Source: Meghimatium bilineatum (lineage: Eukaryota > Mollusca > Gastropoda > Stylommatophora > Philomycidae). Taken from it: a DNA stretch of 64,000 nucleotides. Made by a program: the position numbers and the translations under genes. The notes beneath the pieces are model-generated. The model made no database searches. It was not told where the DNA came from and saw nothing but the letters and a program-made list of their open reading frames with translations. The DNA lies in NCBI GenBank assembly GCA_034231615.1, contig CM067315.1:28319623-28383622 (forward strand), read 5' to 3'. Positions 11,035 through 20,901 of the stretch are shown here, piece by piece; position 1 is the stretch's first letter; each line of letters starts with the position of its first letter.

Positions 11035-11464
11035 CACTGTGGCATACCAAGAAATTGAAAAGGCAGACAGACTGGCAAAGGATGGAGCAACACAGGGACA
11101 AATAGACCAAGAAATCGCCTACCAAGAAAAAGGACACTCATTAAAACCATCAGGAAAGTTGACCACCCGAAAGACAATTACCACTATCTCGACAGAGCAG
11201 AACATGTTATTACCTTTCGCCTCAGAACAGAGCACAACAGATTAAACAGGCACTTAAATAGACTGAGACTGGTCCCATCACCTCTGTGCCCTTGTGGGCA
11301 GGCAGCACAGACCACTGAACATATTCTGCAAGACTGCAATACACTAAACCAGTTATGGTAAGAACACTGGCCCGCGGAGATGGTTATCCACATAAAGATG
11401 TCTGGGAGCACTGAGGAGCTTTCAAATACAGCAGCATTTATTAAGAAAACCAGACTTGGAAGAA
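11035..11464 (+). mobile_element. RNase H LINE 3' end (GAA-tail family)
   Basis: This is a 5'-truncated LINE that starts in the end of RNase H (EKADRLAKDGATQ). It runs through text resembling HPKDNYHYLDRAEHVITFRL to PLCPCGQAAQTTEHILQDC and NTLNQL, after which stops occur. Frames change once, so the copy is decayed. It ends at about 11464, where block A begins. The same junction appears at 32192 in block B. Confidence 0.8.
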
Positions 11465-11708
11465 GTGGAAGACTAATTATTGTATTAAAAAAAAGAGAAG
11501 AAATGTACTCCTGTTACATCTTGAATTTAAACACGAATTAAACAAATAGTTTTTTCTTTTTTCTGTTGTATGCATCTGTCTAAAATGTTTAAAATATTAT
11601 TATAAGAAACTCTATTAATATTATTATATGTAGGTTGACCATGATTCCTGTGTACAAAAACTGGAAATTAGAATGATATCCCTTGTGAACCAAATAAGAA
11701 CCAAATTG

Positions 11709-13155
11709 TTAGTTAGTTAGTTAGTTAGTTAGTCGTCGGATCATCATCACTGCAAACTGGACACATCCATAGTTGCTCCGATCTCTCCTTGAGTGTATCC
11801 GCCATCACACTTCTGCTGACAGTATCGGTCCTATGCTGGTTGACCATCATTCTTCTGCGCCCTACAAAATGTTCACCTCTAGCAACACCGCATTTCAATC
11901 CCTGATCTTTAATCCATTGAAAAGGAATCATCATCCACATTAGTCTCACTCTCGCGTGTTATATCTCTTAAGGAGTTCTAAACGTCAGCGCGATCCATTG
12001 CCCCATCGCCCTGTGCCACAATCGCACACGATGCCAGTTGATCCGCTCTTTCATTGCCTCGAACGCCCACATGTCCCGGCACGAAAATAAATGTAACCTC
12101 TTTCAAGCTCGCATTTCTCAAGGCCTCAATCCACTGTTCGCGAACGAGACCCACTTGTACCTTCTTAATCATACTCATAGAGTCACTCAAGATGCAGACA
12201 TGCGTTACTTTCTGTGTGCGTAGCCACTCAAATGCCTTGGTCACCGCCATAGTCTCCATGGTCATACTACTCGTAGTGACCGCAAAGGCACCACTTTCCT
12301 CCTTGATCGTTTTACCTGCGCACTGAGCTGTAAAGGCCCAAGCACTGCGAACATGCCTAATTACAGATCCATCAGTGTATATAATCACATCCCCCTCTTT
12401 GGTATTCTCACTGATTAAAGCCTACACTTCTTTCTCCACAGCTGTGGGACACCATTCTCTGCATTCCCTGCTAAGTGATATTACTACTCTCAAACAAGTT
12501 TCGAAATCTGTGGGTAGACCTATCCATTCCGCACCTGCTGCCACATCCTGTAATCGGCACACGCTTTGTATTACATCCTCAGCACGTCCCATCCACGACC
12601 TTCCTCTCTTGAGTCTGCTGCCTTTACTTTTCTGTATCTCGGATTGCAACGGATGTTCCTTATCAGCATGTATTTGAAGGTACGCATGTGCACGGCAATA
12701 CTGTAATATATGCTTAGCTGTTGGGCTGTAAGTAGGTATCGCATAGCTCTTGTCGATGTGTCTCTTGTGCATCCCAGAATGATACGCATTGCTGCATTCT
12801 GGACTCTATCCAGTCTTTCGATCTGAGTTTGGCTAAGAGTCAGAATTGCCAGTGCATATTCCACAACAGCCACAACCAAACCCTGGTACAAAAGAAATAA
12901 CAATCTTTGCTCACACTGCGCAGCAGCCATAACCTTCATTGCTGCTAAGCCTTTGCCTGCCCTTATGATAATGTGGTCAACATGTTCCCTGAAACTCAGG
13001 CTTCTGTCAAAAAACACACCCAGATATCTCATTGTGCTAGTTCTTTCTAAACTTTTCCCGGACAACGAAACTTGTGGCATGGGTGTCCTTACCATGTGAT
13101 TGTTCAAGGAAAACCACGTCACGAATGCCTTAGACGGATTAACAACTGCTCCGAA
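11709..13155 (-). mobile_element. I/Nimb-like LINE, 5'-truncated, (ACTA)n tail
   Basis: Read on the minus strand, the order is as follows. The RT C-terminal part (13155-12571) carries VNPSKAFVTWFSLNNH and MRYLGVFFDRSLSFREHVDH. RNase H (12388-11978) has all expected landmarks: [36 protein letters not shown]-terminal stretch (11949-11725) ends CPVCSDDDPTTN-stop. The 3' tail is (ACTA)n, seen as TTAG repeats at 11709-11735. Small shifts and stops separate the three frames. Target-site duplications AACCAAATTG lie at 11699-11708 and 13156-13165. Block B carries the uninterrupted site (about 32397-32420). Inferred family: RNase H-bearing I group; inactive. Confidence 0.92.
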
Positions 13156-13988
13156 AACCAAATTGTGCTTATTACAAACGTGTGTGTTTCCAGTAACGAC
13201 GAATGCAAAGCATGCGAAACATGGGTACTAATAAAACATTGTCCAATATAACAACATCATTTAAATTAAAATTCTACAGAATAGTTCTGAGAAAATCATG
13301 AGCAGCAAGGAAAACAAACCAGGAGGTACAAAGCACAATCATCTCCCAAGAGAGCTGGCTTCTGAAAACCATATTAATTGAACAACTAGCTTTTTTGGGT
13401 CATGTTAAGAGACATGACGGTATGGAGATAGTGATATTTGAGGGACGATAGAAGGTAACAGGTTTAAAGGCCAACCAAGACGCCCTTGGACAGAAGACAA
13501 ACAAGAATGTCTGCCCTAAAGGAGGCGGTACACCTTGCTCAAGACCGAGGAGAATTCAATAGAGCCATAAGGAAGACCACGTTCTGGATAGAATATATCA
13601 CGTGTTTATCCCCTTAAGGTGCTCCAATAACAAAATTGGTATGATAAAAACGTGATGTATTATATACCCAGGCAGTTTTAGTTCAGCAACACACTCTTAA
13701 ACACATACTCTTGAATTCGCGGTGACTGGATTACCAGAACACGACCTCTATTATTATAAGCTGATGGTTAAAAACGTTGAGGATACAACCAAATTGTCAC
13801 CTGAGTGTTTCCGGGGTCATAAATTGGAGTAAAGAAAGGCGACATTGCTACCTGTCAATCATGTTGTAAGAGGCGACTAAGCATGTCGAGGGCTCGCGTT
13901 GGTTGTTTCATCCCAAAAAGAGCCAAAGGGACGCAGAAGCTATGCTGAAGTAGGATCTGGAAGGCCGAAAAGCGCATATATCGCAGCT

Positions 13989-15253
13989 TTTTCTTCTTTC
14001 GTTCACTTGAAACATGTCTATATCTGCAATTCTGTCTCCTTAATAAAACTCAGTCTTTTTTAGTTCATACAGTGTCCCATAGAGCTTTGATTCCAGTGTT
14101 GTTTCCTCTGGCCAATATGTCTGCCCCGGCGTTTCATGCTCAGAACACTCTTGAAGTATATGTTTGGCACTCTGTGCTGCCTGTCCACATGTACACATGG
14201 CTGTGTTTCCAATCTTGAACTTTGTATACATGTGACTGCGGAGTCGGTTGTGTCCTGTTCTGAGACGTAGAATTATAACTTGTTCTGATCTGTTCATAAT
14301 GTGATAGTCATCTTGTGTTGCTGTTTGTGGCTTTCTTATTGACTTGATCATCTGTTTTTTCTGATGGTAGGTGATTGATATATCTGGTTAGTCTTTGGCA
14401 GCACCTTCCTTAGCCAGTTGGTCTGCTTTTTCATTTCCTGGTATTCCACAGTGATAGGGTATCTACTGCATGGTTACCCTATACTGGTACGACAATTCGC
14501 TAAGTAGTTTTTTCAAGTCTGTTAGTTTTCCAGACTGGAGAGCTTGAAGCACTGACATTGCATCTGTCAGGAATACCACAGGCTGTAGGCCAGAGTTGGA
14601 GTTCAGCAGTGTTTTAGCTGCCAGACTAATTGCCTGGATTTCTGCATCATAATTATTGCAGAATTTTCCTGTCGGTGTTCTAATTGTATCTCTAGGCTTG
14701 AGTGGATTTTCTATAAATACACATGCACCTCCATTCCTCGCAGTATTCTGTGCTGACCCATCTGTGTATACGCTGACCCATATATCTTGTGGATATTCCT
14801 CATCCAGGAAACTGAGGGTGACTGTCCTTCGCTGCACACTGTTCTGTTCGTCCTCGCTTAGTATTCCTTTCACGTGGGTCTGAATGTATATTGGCATTCC
14901 GTGCCTTTCACTCCACGGGGTTTGCTCTGGTACAGACCTTAAGGGGCTGTCAACTTCAGGTAGGTATGTAAGTTGTCTACGGAGTCGTTCAGCTTGATGT
15001 ATAAAGGTGCTTCTTTTCAGTCGCCCCATTGCTAGATTTAGGAATCTTTCCTTCATTGGATGTCTTGGCATCGAGGCCAGCACTGTGAAGTGGTGATGGG
15101 GCTTAGTTCAGCCATCAGGGGCTGGAAACTAAGACTGGTCGGGCAGTCCCACTCGAGTAGGACTATAGTCCTGCCCAAGTAAGCAGAGTGCTGAAGACGG
15201 AGGCATCCAGCCAAAAGGCGCACAGATAATCAGGATGCCACGCACAAAACACA
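13989..15253 (-). mobile_element. RNase H LINE, 5'-truncated, GAA-repeat tail
   Basis: On the minus strand, 15083-14463 encodes a linker and most of an RNase H domain: VYTDGSAQN, YDAEIQAISLAAK, FLTDAMSVLQAL. After a stop and a frame change, GIPGNEKADQLAKEG follows. Then 14351-14040 encodes HIMNRSEQVIILRLRTGHN and the zinc-knuckle-like CTCGQAAQSAKHILQEC. The 3' end reads GTGAACGAAAGAAGAAAA on the element strand. Target-site duplications ATATCGCAGCT lie at 13978-13988 and 15254-15264. Block B has the empty site near 33300. Confidence 0.92.
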
Positions 15254-15617
15254 ATATCGCAGCTAAGATGTACGCTATAACACAATGCACTTCGTTCTCC
15301 GAACTACATAAAGCTGATCAGGAGTCTGAGAACAAAGACAGAAGAACAAGAGCGAAATTGGATCATGTCCGCGGTTGAAAGAAGAGCACGATTACCATAA
15401 GAGTACCACCAATGCAACAGAAAACCTTAGTAGATGATGACATGCCGTTATATTTAGATTCTCTTATGGAAGCTTTGTAGCATGTCATCTATACAATTAT
15501 AGACCCTCTCTGAGTAGAAGTCTCTTTAAATAGGCACTGCACTAAGCCGAAAGCTGAAATCTCCTTGGTATGAAAGAAAGCTCACAAAAACCATCCCACT
15601 GCACATAGGAAGCAAGA

Positions 15618-15806
15618 AAAATGGTTTGAAACGTGGTGTCGCTAGGAAGGAGCAGTTTTCGTGGACAAGAAAGAATGATGGTCAATCAACTGCGTACTGG
15701 GACCGTCAGTCGGCGTGAAATGGCGGCTACACTCATGGAGAGATTTGAGCATCTATGGACTTGTCTGGAGTGCAGTGATGATGATCCAACGACTAACTAA
15801 CTAACT
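15618..15806 (+). mobile_element. (ACTA)n-tail LINE, short 3' copy
   Basis: This is a 189-bp 5'-truncated copy of the same LINE family as 11709-13155. The frame gives RMMVNQLRTGTVSRREMAAT and ERFEHLWTCLECSDDDPTTN followed by a stop and ACTAACTAACTA. Target-site duplications ATAGGAAGCAAGA lie at 15605-15617 and 15807-15819. Block B has the unbroken site near 33640 (GGGAAGTAAGAGTTAATTC). Confidence 0.92.
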
Positions 15807-15991
15807 ATAGGAAGCAAGAGTTCTCACAATTCCTGGGGATCTCAAAAACACAAACCATAATGTTACTTAAATGAATTATTATAATAATAAAATATTGTGA
15901 TACAAACAAGGTAATAATGAAACATGAAGACCACAAAACACAGATTTATTACACAGACATATTTTGATCAAAATTAATCCTTGATAACCCA

Positions 15992-16143
15992 TATATATAT
16001 ATATATATATATTTAAGCTTACATATGGGACTGTCTGACCATCATGTAATAATGAACATGCGCACGCACGCACGCACACACGCATAAGCATGTGTGTATG
16101 TATGTGTGTGTGTGCGTGTGTGCGTGCGTGCGTGCGTGCGTGC

Positions 16144-16185
<42 letters not shown>
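15992..16185. repeat. Microsatellites: (AT)n, (ACGC)n, (TG)n, (GA)n
   Basis: An (AT)n run at 15992-16012 is followed at 16057-16185 by CGCA-rich repeats, TGTG/TGCG repeats, then pure TG, then pure GA. The His/Thr-rich and Ala/Arg-rich minus-strand frames across this tract come from the repeat and are not genes. Confidence 0.95.
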
Positions 16186-16188
<3 letters not shown>

Positions 16189-16284
16189 CGAATAGGGGGA
16201 ACTTCGTGGAAAGATAAGAAAACGAACAAAAAAAATTAATACTTTGTATGAAAAAAAGAACTATTAAAGAAATAAAGATAAAAC

Positions 16285-16525
16285 AAATAATGTATTTTGA
16301 ACATATTAAAAGACATGACACCTTATTGCAGACCTTACTGGATTGAGGGGAGGCGAGCAAGGGTATGCAGAGATACAAGTGGGAGAGAAATATCTCGAGA
16401 TGGACAGGTTACAGTCTGGCAGAGTGCATAACCAAGGCAAAAGAAAGGGGATGTTGGAGGTCCGTTGCAGCCAACTTTCATCGCGATCATAGCGCATCAT
16501 GATGAAAACGATAACTGACAGGCAC
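16285..16525 (+). mobile_element. RTE-like LINE 3' end fragment
   Basis: Homologous to the last 230 bp of the LINE at 38018-38975: TTTTGAACATATTAAAAGAC, TGCAGAGATACAAGTGGGAG, GATGGACAGGTTACAGTCTG, AGATGTTGGAG-like and CATCATGATGAAAA. It is diverged and no longer open. Confidence 0.75.
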
Positions 16526-16534
16526 ATAGGTGCC

Positions 16535-17245
16535 CAGTCTCTCCCAGCAAATGTCGAAAGGTATGCATGTTAATTGTTCCTGTGTTTCGCTGGGTAAGTA
16601 CGCTCCCCATTTTATCCTGTGTGGTTCCAGAGGTCATATCTATGTTTCTTTAACGCAGAATGAGGTGCAAAGGGCAGAAACCAGAGCTCATTTTTCAGAA
16701 TACTCTGGGAGTCTGTTAGAATCACCATTACCAAGGCATATCAATCAAAGATTAAAGAAATATGCAAGAAAAGTGATTTTGATTATATGGGACATCAAAT
16801 GTGTCATAATGAAAAAATACCTGCCTCAATGCAAGACGACTAAAGGCCAGTGATACGTTGATCTCCATACCAAACTTACCAAACCTAAAAAGACTTACCA
16901 GAAAACGAGGGATAACTCGCACTCAAATTATTCTCTTGCTTTAAGACAATGCACCTTCCCATAAAGCATGGCTTGCGTTGCAAACAGTCAACGATTTGAA
17001 TATTGAAATTATTCCACACCCATCATATTCTCTAGATTTGAATATTGAAATTATTCCACACCCATCATATTCTCCAGATTTGAATATTGAAATTATTCCA
17101 CACCCACCATATTCTTTAGATTTGAATATTGAAATTATTCCACACCCATCATATTCTTTAGATTTGAATATTAAAATTATTCCACACCCATCATATTCTC
17201 CAGATTTGGCTCCATGTCTTTTTCCTTTTAGAAAATCTTACCGGT
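16535..17245 (+). mobile_element. mariner-like transposase relic
   Basis: This is a decayed Tc1/mariner transposase. Traces include ILIIWDIKCVIMKKYLPQ (compare W(D)xKGVI..ELLP), then after stops RQCTFP..AWLALQTVNDL (the HDNAPxH region) and IIPHPSYSPDLAPC, the signature just before the third catalytic acidic residue. Multiple stops make it dead. Inside the last motif the sequence has expanded into five 42-bp tandem copies (separate entry). I could not define terminal inverted repeats. Confidence 0.75.
16993..17202 (+). repeat. 42-bp minisatellite inside mariner relic
   Basis: Five units of exactly 42 bp start at 16993, 17035, 17077, 17119 and 17161. Each encodes DLNIEIIPHPSYSP or a close variant. 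The next base continues as DLAPC, the normal mariner sequence. The unit length is a multiple of three, so the frame was kept. Confidence 0.95.
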
Positions 17246-17281
17246 GAAAGAAAATAATTTTGATAGTTAAGATGTCGTACT

Positions 17282-17725
17282 GGCTTGTCTTCTTCTTCTT
17301 CTCGTTCGGAGTTTGACATGTCTACACAGCAAGTCCTGTTTTCTTAATAAATGCTGCTGTATTTGAAAGCTCCTCGGTGCTCCCATACATCTTTCTGTGG
17401 ATATCCTTCTCTGTAGGCCAGTGTTCTTCCTTTAACTGGTTTAGTGTATTGCAGTCTTGCAGGATATGTTCAGCTGTCTGTGCTGCCTGCCCACAAAGGC
17501 ACAGTGGTGATGGGATCAATCTTAGTCTATTTAAGTGGCTGTTTAATCTGTTGTGTCCTGTTCTGAGGCGGAAGATAATAACCTGCTCTGCTCTGTTGAG
17601 ATAGTGGTAATTGTCTTTTGGGTGGTCGACTTTCCTGATGGCTTTGATGAGGGTCTTCTTTTCTTGGTAGGTGATTTCTTGGTCTTTTTGTTCCTGTGTT
17701 GCTCCATCCTTTGCCAGTCTTTGCC
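17282..17725 (-). mobile_element. RNase H LINE 3' end (GAA-tail family)
   Basis: On the minus strand from 17725 the frame reads QRLAKDGATQEQKDQEITYQ, HPKDNYHYLNRAEQVIIFRL, LCLCGQAAQTAEHILQDC, NTLNQLKEEHWPTEKDIHRK and a stop near 17322. It is the least damaged copy of this C-terminus in the window. The 3' UTR ends ACTCCGAACGAGAAGAAG on the element strand. It is truncated at 5' within the RNase H end, exactly where the hAT-like relic begins, so the LINE probably inserted there. Confidence 0.88.
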
Positions 17726-18475
17726 ATGCCTGGAGAAGAAGCCGCAGATGCCGGTTTAAGCTACAGAAATGAACTTTGGTTGGAAATATGCGCTTCCATG
17801 GACAGAGTGAATCAGGAGAGTTCAACAAGAATTGCACAAATGCATGAGGTTGCTGACAAGTTTGGCTTTCTTTCTCCAAAGCAACTATTAGACGATCGAG
17901 TCGACATTGATCTTCACAACGCGCCTTTATGATGACATCGACAAGAATGAATTTTTACTCGAGAGAAAGCGACTAATGAATTTTGTCGCAGCACCTTCGG
18001 TCTTGAACTTAAAGGACCAAGGGCCTATGGAATTACTTGTCTTTATTCACAAACATCAGCTTTCCCATTCAGTGCCCAATATTGTCTTGTACTGTGTATG
18101 TTCCTAACTCAAGGAGTTAGTATAGCTACACGTGAAAGAAGTTTCTCCAAACTCAAATTAATCAAAAACTATCGCAGGTCAACTTTGAACAACTTGATAT
18201 TAAACAACTTCGCAATTATATCAATCGAACATGAGCTGGTCAATGATGTGAGCTTCGACACAGTCATTAATGACTTCGCTAGTCAAAAAGCTCGCAAAGT
18301 GAATTTGTAATTTTAAATTTACATTTTAAAATTTATTTCTATCTTTGTTAAATGTGGATAAAATCGATAATATTAATAAACTTGTAAAATTTTACTCGAA
18401 ATTTTAAAATCAATTTCAGGCAGGTGGGGGTCAAAATATTCATCGCACCGGGCTGCAAATACCCTATGCACGCCG
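17726..18475 (+). mobile_element. hAT-like transposase relic, copy 1
   Basis: The frame starting at 17729 reads MPGEEAADAGL, NELWLEICASMDRV, LHEVADKFGFLSPKQ-like and DDRVDID. After breaks come LLERKRLMNFVAAPS and, at 18098-18310, ATRERSFSKLKLIKNYRRST, IEHELVNDVSFDTVI and FASQKARK. The latter is the C-terminal hAT dimerisation region typical of ZMYM/THAP-type domesticated relatives. Several stops and shifts are present. The copy at 37690-39250 is its paralogue. It ends near 18475 after a TCGCACCGGGCTGCAAATA segment also found in copy 2. Confidence 0.8.
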
Positions 18476-19240
18476 ATGTTCAGAGGTGAGGGGAGGAAAA
18501 GTAAATTTTTTGGAAAGTCACGACGATCACACAATCAACATCTGACCGGGACTTTGAGTCTACATACACTGGGATGTCTGCTGGAGCGGAGCACTTATGG
18601 GAATGTCCCGCCTGCTGTGAAGTCAATTTCTAATCAAGAATCAAGAACTAAAATCGACTGGTTCGCAGAAATTCATAGACTTGTACACAGTGACGTAGAG
18701 TGGGTCAATGGCGCCCGGGGTGGAATCATAATTTCCCGCCCTTGTGACATGAAAAAAATATGTTAGTGATTGTGAAAGACTGGACAAAAATAGATTTGCC
18801 GCCTCCGTCTCGCTACGCCACTGGATGATACTCAAACAGAAACACGACTGATTATGTACTGGAAGGCTCACAGGCTAGGAATACTACTTGAATTAAAAAC
18901 ATACTGAAATTCATTACCAGGCCACCATGTCGCAAATTAAGCGGTAACACATCGCATTTTATTCTCCCCAGCGGGAATCACATATAATTTCTTGTTGGTT
19001 ATTTGAGAGCAAACTCATAAGAAGAAGAGTTCAAAACAAAGCATGTGTTTCCCTAGGTGGGACGTATGCTTCATATGGGATAGTGTATTTGTTAATATCA
19101 ATTCCGCGAAGCCTTCTGGTTGCATTATTGTATCATTCTGTATGTCTCTATCTTGATACAGACCTTTTGGTCTAAACGTCGATTTCGTGTTTTTGTAAAA
19201 TTGCTATTTGTCCACGTTTATTTAAATTTTCTTCTAATTC
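18476..19240. other. No feature recognised
   Basis: I see no coding frame with a recognisable family and no clear repeat. Frames 18476-18766 and 18641-18871 overlap on opposite strands and show no domain. Confidence 0.5.
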
Positions 19241-19244
19241 ATTC

Positions 19245-19420
19245 TATCTCTCTATGTTTCTTCAGCGCCGAATACGGCGCGCGCATACAGCAGAAACTAG
19301 AGCTCCACAGTTCTAGCGATATGATGCTACTCTGTAATTCTTGCATGTTGTTGAAATCCATAGATACCCTCTTTTATGGTTGTTCTGCGAAGAGTCTCTC
19401 TTGATCTTCCTTTTCTTTTG
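19245..19420 (+). repeat. Dispersed repeat, copy 1 (partner 23385-23560)
   Basis: The segments GCCGAATACG, GCAGAAAC, GTAATTCTTGCATGTTGTT, CATAGATACCCTCTTTTATG and GAGTCTCTCTTG occur in the same order in both copies. The class and full extent are unknown. Confidence 0.6.
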
Positions 19421-19754
19421 CCATTTGGTACCCATTTAAATGCTTGTATTGGTATTCTGCTTTAATTCATTCTAAGTACATTTCCTATAGGGCCTATGTC
19501 CACCGTTTTCTTCCTATTGATGTAGAAACATAGGTCTAGGTTATTGCATATACTGTTTTGTTTGGTGTAATTTCTTACTTGCTTGTTTGACTTGAATTCT
19601 TCCCAACAAATATTTAAAAATTGTTTTCTAAAACATTTATTGTTAAATGAATTTAATTATTTTTTTTCTAAAATAATCTATGAACATATTTATTATAAAT
19701 TCAGCCACCACGTAGATTGATGTTATTTCCGGTTCATTTAGATTTGTTGCCCTT

Positions 19755-19793
19755 TTCATTTCTTTCTTTTGTAGTTCCGGTGTACAGAAAATG
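19755..19793 (+). CDS. RPL37: Possible RPL37 exon 1 (ATG only)
   Basis: Exon 2 of RPL37 begins directly with the second codon, so exon 1 must end in ATG followed by a GT donor. Here ATG (19791-19793) is followed by GTAGGC and preceded by a pyrimidine-rich stretch (CTTTCTTTTG) that could be the terminal oligopyrimidine start typical of ribosomal protein mRNAs. In other animals the first intron of this gene also splits after ATG. The choice among possible sites is inference. It would imply a 4.7 kb first intron. Confidence 0.35.
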
Positions 19794-20164
19794 GTAGGCA
19801 TATAAAACAATGATATGAAATTTGCTAAATTAATCCATAAACATCAAGCATTTAGTTTCTAAAATAATGATAATCTAATTGTTATTGTCTTACCTATTTG
19901 TACATATATATTTTATGTGCCTTTCACGTTAACTCAAAATTTATATATAAAAACATGCAAAGCTAACGTATATCATCTATGATGTTTTCCCAAGTCATTT
20001 ATTTTCAAATACATGAAATTCATCTCCACCGCCTTTAATTCTCCCGTGCCGTTGTAGTTTTGGATATTATTTTTGGGGCTGTTTTGATTTCCAGTAATTA
20101 TGCCTGGTGATTGAACTTTTTGATAAAAGTTGCTTTGATTCTACACTAGACTACAGCTCTGTGC

Positions 20165-20901
20165 GTGCTATAAATAGCACACTGTTTACATTTTTAACTA
20201 GGCGACGTCACAGGGTTTGGTGTTCACCATTGGTGTTGGATTTAACACCAATGAAATTAATGACTATTGTGACGTCACATCTCGACAATCACCAAGTTCA
20301 AATCTAGACACAGACAAACTTGTCAATGTAAATAATGTTTCTTTTCCAATTTACAAATTAAATTTTTTTAAAATTATTTGTACTGTGCGATCAGTATTTC
20401 TGCCCGCTACACACGGAGCGAGTTATGTGCACACATTATAAATATTTCTAATCTTAACCATCCATACTCTAAGTACTTAACCGTAAGCTTGCCAAATCAC
20501 ATAACAAAGGGGCGCATCTTTCGTATCTACGGTCACAGTGAAATTTGACCTAGTTTTGAGGTATTTCCTAACATGATAAGAATGATGATCCAAGCGCACT
20601 GGAATCACAATCTTGTTCCATAGCATTTGTTAAAGGGGGGGGGGGGTTAAAAAAGGATTAGAATTAGTTTTTTAATAGATATTTTTAGTAGGGGGGAGAA
20701 GGGTTAGAATCAGTGTTTAGAATTAATAATTAATTCTCTAAGAATTATTGTGTAAGGGTGAATCAATATGATTTATAGCACAATCGCTTGGCGGTCGGCA
20801 GGGTGGGACTAGTGACTGCACGCATCGCAGTGATTGGTTGTCTCGCGGAACTCTGTGACATCGTCTGCTTAAACATGAAAACAGTGTGCTATTTATAGCA
20901 C
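20165..20901. mobile_element. Foldback element with hairpin ends
   Basis: The two ends are inverted copies. GTGCTATAAATAGCAC (20165-20180) is followed by ACTGTTTACATTTTTAA and a CGACGTCACAG-like stretch. Its reverse complement, ending GTGCTATTTATAGCAC, lies at 20886-20901. The outer 16 bases are themselves a stem (GTGCTA/TAGCAC) around a TAAA or TTTA loop. A third, shorter copy is at 21124-21240. No transposase is present. A non-autonomous DNA element is inferred; the target duplication was not found. Confidence 0.6.

Larger units (their letters stand above)
11465..15860 (+). repeat. Composite block A (paralogue of 32185-33790)
   Basis: After removing three later LINE insertions (11709-13155, 13989-15253 and 15618-15806), this region aligns end to end with block B. 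In order it holds GACTAATTATTGT, TTTAAACACGAATTAAACAA, the tail of an RTE-like ORF2 (about 13185-13600), CAGCAACACACTCTTAAA, a diverged SINE-a (about 13800-15370, split) and repeat R. Copies differ by many scattered substitutions, so the duplication is old. The insertions came later because block B lacks all three. Confidence 0.85.

Noticed and set aside
15879-16378. Frames with long His/Thr and Ala/Arg runs
   Set aside because: They are translations of the TG/CGCA/GA microsatellite at 16057-16185. There is no independent coding evidence.
16978-17247. A novel repeat protein of 14-residue units
   Set aside because: Flanks identify the unit as the mariner PHPxYSPDLAP motif. It is a tandem expansion in a dead transposase.
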